From: JAZDFC01 sp043808235 | GTDB taxonomy: Bacteria; Bacteroidota; Ignavibacteria; Ignavibacteriales; Melioribacteraceae | NCBI GenBank assembly: GCA_043808235.1 | Contig: JAZDFC010000073.1 | Coordinates: 1 to 64,000, forward strand | Reading direction: 5' to 3' | Length of the DNA stretch: 64,000 nt | In this document: positions 62,261 through 64,000 of the stretch, one piece after another | Position numbering within the stretch: position 1 is the first letter of the stretch | Layout: every line of letters begins with the position of its first letter | The notes under the pieces: generated by a model | Told to the model about the DNA's origin: nothing | The model's database searches: none | The model's input: only the letters and a program-made list of their open reading frames with translations | Made by a program: the position numbers and the translations under genes

Positions 62261-63224
62261 AAAAAGATTTAAACGGAAGTTTTGTTAAATCGACATTTCC
62301 GCCGGAAAGGATTAATCCCACTTTTTTATTTTGGAATTTATTTCTCTCTTTAATTACAATAGCCAAAGTAACTGCCGCCGAAGGTTCAATGATAATTTTC
62401 ATTCTTTCCCAAATCAATTTCATTGCCTGGATTACAAGTTCATCTGGAACAGTAATAATTTCCTCGACAAAATTTTTAATAATCGGATATGTTTTATCGC
62501 CAAGCGAAGTCAACAATCCATCACATATAGTTTGCGGATTTACGGAAGGATAAATTTTATTATCACGAATTGAACGGAATGCGTCATCGGCGCCTTCCGG
62601 CTCAGCTCCGATTACTTTTGTGTTTGCGGAAAAATATTTTACCGATAAAGCTGTTCCGCTTAGCAATCCACCGCCACCAACCGGGGCAATAATGAAATCT
62701 AAACTTTCGACTTCTTCAATCAATCCTTTGGCAGCAGTTGCTTGTCCTTCAATAATTTTATAGTTATTGTATGGATGAATAACCGTTGCGCCTGTCCGTT
62801 TAACTATTTTTTGAAGAGTGTCTTCGCGGGATTGCAGAGTGGGTTCACAAAAAGTAATTTCCGCACCGTATTCCTTTACCGCATTCTTTTTTATTTGCGG
62901 TGCTGTTCGAGGCATTACAATAAATGCTTTAGCCCCTAACATTCCGGCGGCAAGTGCAAGCGCCGCGGCATGATTTCCCGATGAATGAGTTGCGACTCCG
63001 TTTTTCAACCCTTCTTTGTTCAAAGACAAAACGGCATTGCTTGCCCCACGGAATTTGAAAGCTCCTACTTTCTGAAAGTTCTCGCATTTGAAAAATAATT
63101 TTGCGTCAACAATTTTATTTATGCTTTGCGAAGTTAAAACCGGTGTCTTATGAATTTGATTTTTAATCTTCTGATGGGCTGATATTATATCTTCGCATGA
63201 CGGAAATATTACCTGTAGTTCCAT
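62259..63224 (-). CDS. Threonine dehydratase / serine racemase family PLP enzyme
   Basis: Fold-type II PLP enzyme of 321 residues from the ATG at 63224. The open frame starts at 63269, but that would overlap the TetR gene. Landmarks: the PLP-lysine in KVGAFKFRGA, ATHSSGNHAAALALAAGMLG, the phosphate-binding glycine loop APVGGGGLLSG, and VGLILSGGNVDL near the end. It lacks the C-terminal ACT-like regulatory domain of biosynthetic IlvA, so it is a catabolic threonine/serine dehydratase or a serine racemase. It is directly downstream of a TetR regulator, which may control it. Confidence 0.92.
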   Translation of the reverse strand: MELQVIFPSCEDIISAHQKIKNQIHKTPVLTSQSINKIVDAKLFFKCENFQKVGAFKFRGASNAVLSLNKEGLKNGVATHSSGNHAAALALAAGMLGAKAFIVMPRTAPQIKKNAVKEYGAEITFCEPTLQSREDTLQKIVKRTGATVIHPYNNYKIIEGQATAAKGLIEEVESLDFIIAPVGGGGLLSGTALSVKYFSANTKVIGAEPEGADDAFRSIRDNKIYPSVNPQTICDGLLTSLGDKTYPIIKNFVEEIITVPDELVIQAMKLIWERMKIIIEPSAAVTLAIVIKERNKFQNKKVGLILSGGNVDLTKLPFKSF

Positions 63225-63231
63225 AAAATAT

Positions 63232-63828
63232 TTATGACACCTTAATTGATTCCCAGAAAAAATCCACATGCTTCTTCGTCAGATCAAGAGCATGGCTTAA
63301 TTTATTCTCATCGGTAGTTAATAGTTCCAGCCGGATAAAAAATAACGGGTGCAGAAACTCATTGGTTAAAAGCTGCGGATTGCATTGCTTTACAACTCTA
63401 TATTGAATCAGTTCATCAAAAATCATCCAGAGTATCGATCGGATATCATCAATTAAACTGCCGGCTGAAATTTTCTTCCCATTTATCTCGCGAAATTGTT
63501 CCATCAATACAAGTCGGAATATTTTTTTTTCGTAATCCGTGTTCCAGATTCTCACTAATTTATCCGCAAGCTGATGAAGAAATATCAATGGATCTTCAAG
63601 TCTGGCTAAAAGTTCGTCGGTAACAATAGTGTTTTCCGATTTATATGCTTTGTAAGCAGCTATTATTTCAGCAAGGATTTCGTCTTTCGATTTAAAATGG
63701 TTGTAAAGCGAGCTTTCCCGCATACCAACCTCGCGTGCTATCTCCCGAACGGATGTATTTGCAAATCCTGTTTCGGAAAACAGTTCGAGGGAAATATTAA
63801 TTATTCTTGTTCGTGAACCGGTTCTCAT
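63232..63828 (-). CDS. TetR/AcrR-family transcriptional regulator
   Basis: Regulator of 198 residues. The N-terminal 50 residues form a TetR helix-turn-helix (RIINISLELFSETGFANTSVREIAREVGMRESSLYNHFKSKDEIL); the rest is a helical ligand-binding domain of no special type. It lies 7 bp from the threonine dehydratase-like gene on the same strand, so the two are probably co-transcribed. The ligand is unknown. Confidence 0.93.
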   Translation of the reverse strand: MRTGSRTRIINISLELFSETGFANTSVREIAREVGMRESSLYNHFKSKDEILAEIIAAYKAYKSENTIVTDELLARLEDPLIFLHQLADKLVRIWNTDYEKKIFRLVLMEQFREINGKKISAGSLIDDIRSILWMIFDELIQYRVVKQCNPQLLTNEFLHPLFFIRLELLTTDENKLSHALDLTKKHVDFFWESIKVS

Positions 63829-63885
63829 TATTACATTACCGTTTGTAGTAAAATAATATTTGATAGAACATCCTTCCGGATGTAA

Positions 63886-64000
63886 TCACAACAAAGAAGA
63901 TTTTTCTTTAGAGTAAAATAGTAAACTATAATTGATATTTGCCGTACCGTATCTTTTTTTATGGTAAAGCCATGTTAAACCAAGACCGATTAAAATCGCG
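63886..64000 (-). CDS. C-terminal fragment of a membrane protein, cut by the window edge
   Basis: From the right edge a minus-strand frame reads AILIGLGLTWLYHKKRYG and continues to a TGA at 63886-63888, 37 residues in all. A hydrophobic stretch followed by a basic patch looks like the last transmembrane helix and cytoplasmic tail of a membrane protein. The family cannot be told from this fragment. Confidence 0.45.
   Translation of the reverse strand, partial: AILIGLGLTWLYHKKRYGTANINYSLLFYSKEKSSLL

Noticed and set aside
1..64000. tRNA, rRNA, CRISPR arrays, prophage or integrase genes
   Set aside because: No T-loop GTTCRA pattern with a matching acceptor stem, no rRNA-like stretch, no regular short repeats and no integrase or phage structural genes were seen.

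Overview
The window looks like chromosomal DNA of a free-living bacterium of the Ignavibacteria / Bacteroidota-Chlorobi group. The main sign is the repeated C-terminal type IX secretion (T9SS) sorting tail with a PNPFNP core, then GREI/V-TLV, SG-Y-YRL and a terminal KKM-LLK; it occurs in six proteins, and a seventh has a divergent form. A PorV-like outer-membrane protein, a TonB receptor with an N-terminal carboxypeptidase-like domain, a TAnnTTTG-type promoter and low GC content agree with this. The phylum call is inference from these signatures. No rRNA, tRNA or CRISPR array was found.

Layout. (1) 1-4.8 kb is an accessory region: a decayed IS630-type element, a secreted GH27 alpha-galactosidase, an attC-like folded site, and a tandem pair of secreted beta-helix proteins. 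(2) 4.9-21.9 kb (minus strand) is a polysaccharide-use block: a secreted protein with two ligand-binding-like modules, a TonB-dependent receptor, a very large T9SS-related protein, a PorV-like porin, a SurA-like periplasmic protein, a CotH-family protein and a GH2 beta-galactosidase. Two LacI-type palindromes lie upstream of it. (3) 23.6-37 kb (minus) is a signalling block: a LytTR response regulator, a receiver/11-PAS histidine kinase, a PAS-GAF HisKA_2 kinase and a propeller/Y_Y_Y sensor kinase. (4) 37-39.9 kb is an operon of an M48 peptidase, LemA and two zinc-ribbon proteins. (5) 40.1-43.8 kb holds a lipoprotein, two paralogous small secreted proteins, a T9SS protein with YD-like repeats and a degenerate receiver. 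(6) 44-49.7 kb holds an oligopeptide-type binding protein, a membrane sensor kinase and an NtrC-type sigma54 activator in overlapping order, plus a divergent ORF6N protein. (7) 49.7-56.9 kb is a complete his operon, hisG-D-C-B-H-A-F-IE, with a recognisable promoter, a leader peptide with five consecutive His codons and an attenuator terminator. (8) 57-64 kb holds a DUF1566 T9SS protein bounded by integron-like core sites, a patatin/Omp85 protein, an Hsp20 gene with a likely sigma54 promoter and paired upstream repeats, a threonine dehydratase-like enzyme, a TetR regulator and the 3' end of a further gene.

How it fits together. The GH27 and GH2 enzymes, TonB receptor, PorV-like protein and T9SS cargo suggest extracellular breakdown of galactose-containing glycans, perhaps under LacI-type control. 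The dense sensor-kinase block and the NtrC/sigma54 elements suggest heavy environmental sensing. The observations most worth following are the his attenuator, the in-frame palindromic element inside the CotH-family gene and its relative in the his operon, the attC-like sites without a visible integrase, the vestigial phosphatase domain of HisB, and the sigma54-type promoter of hsp20.
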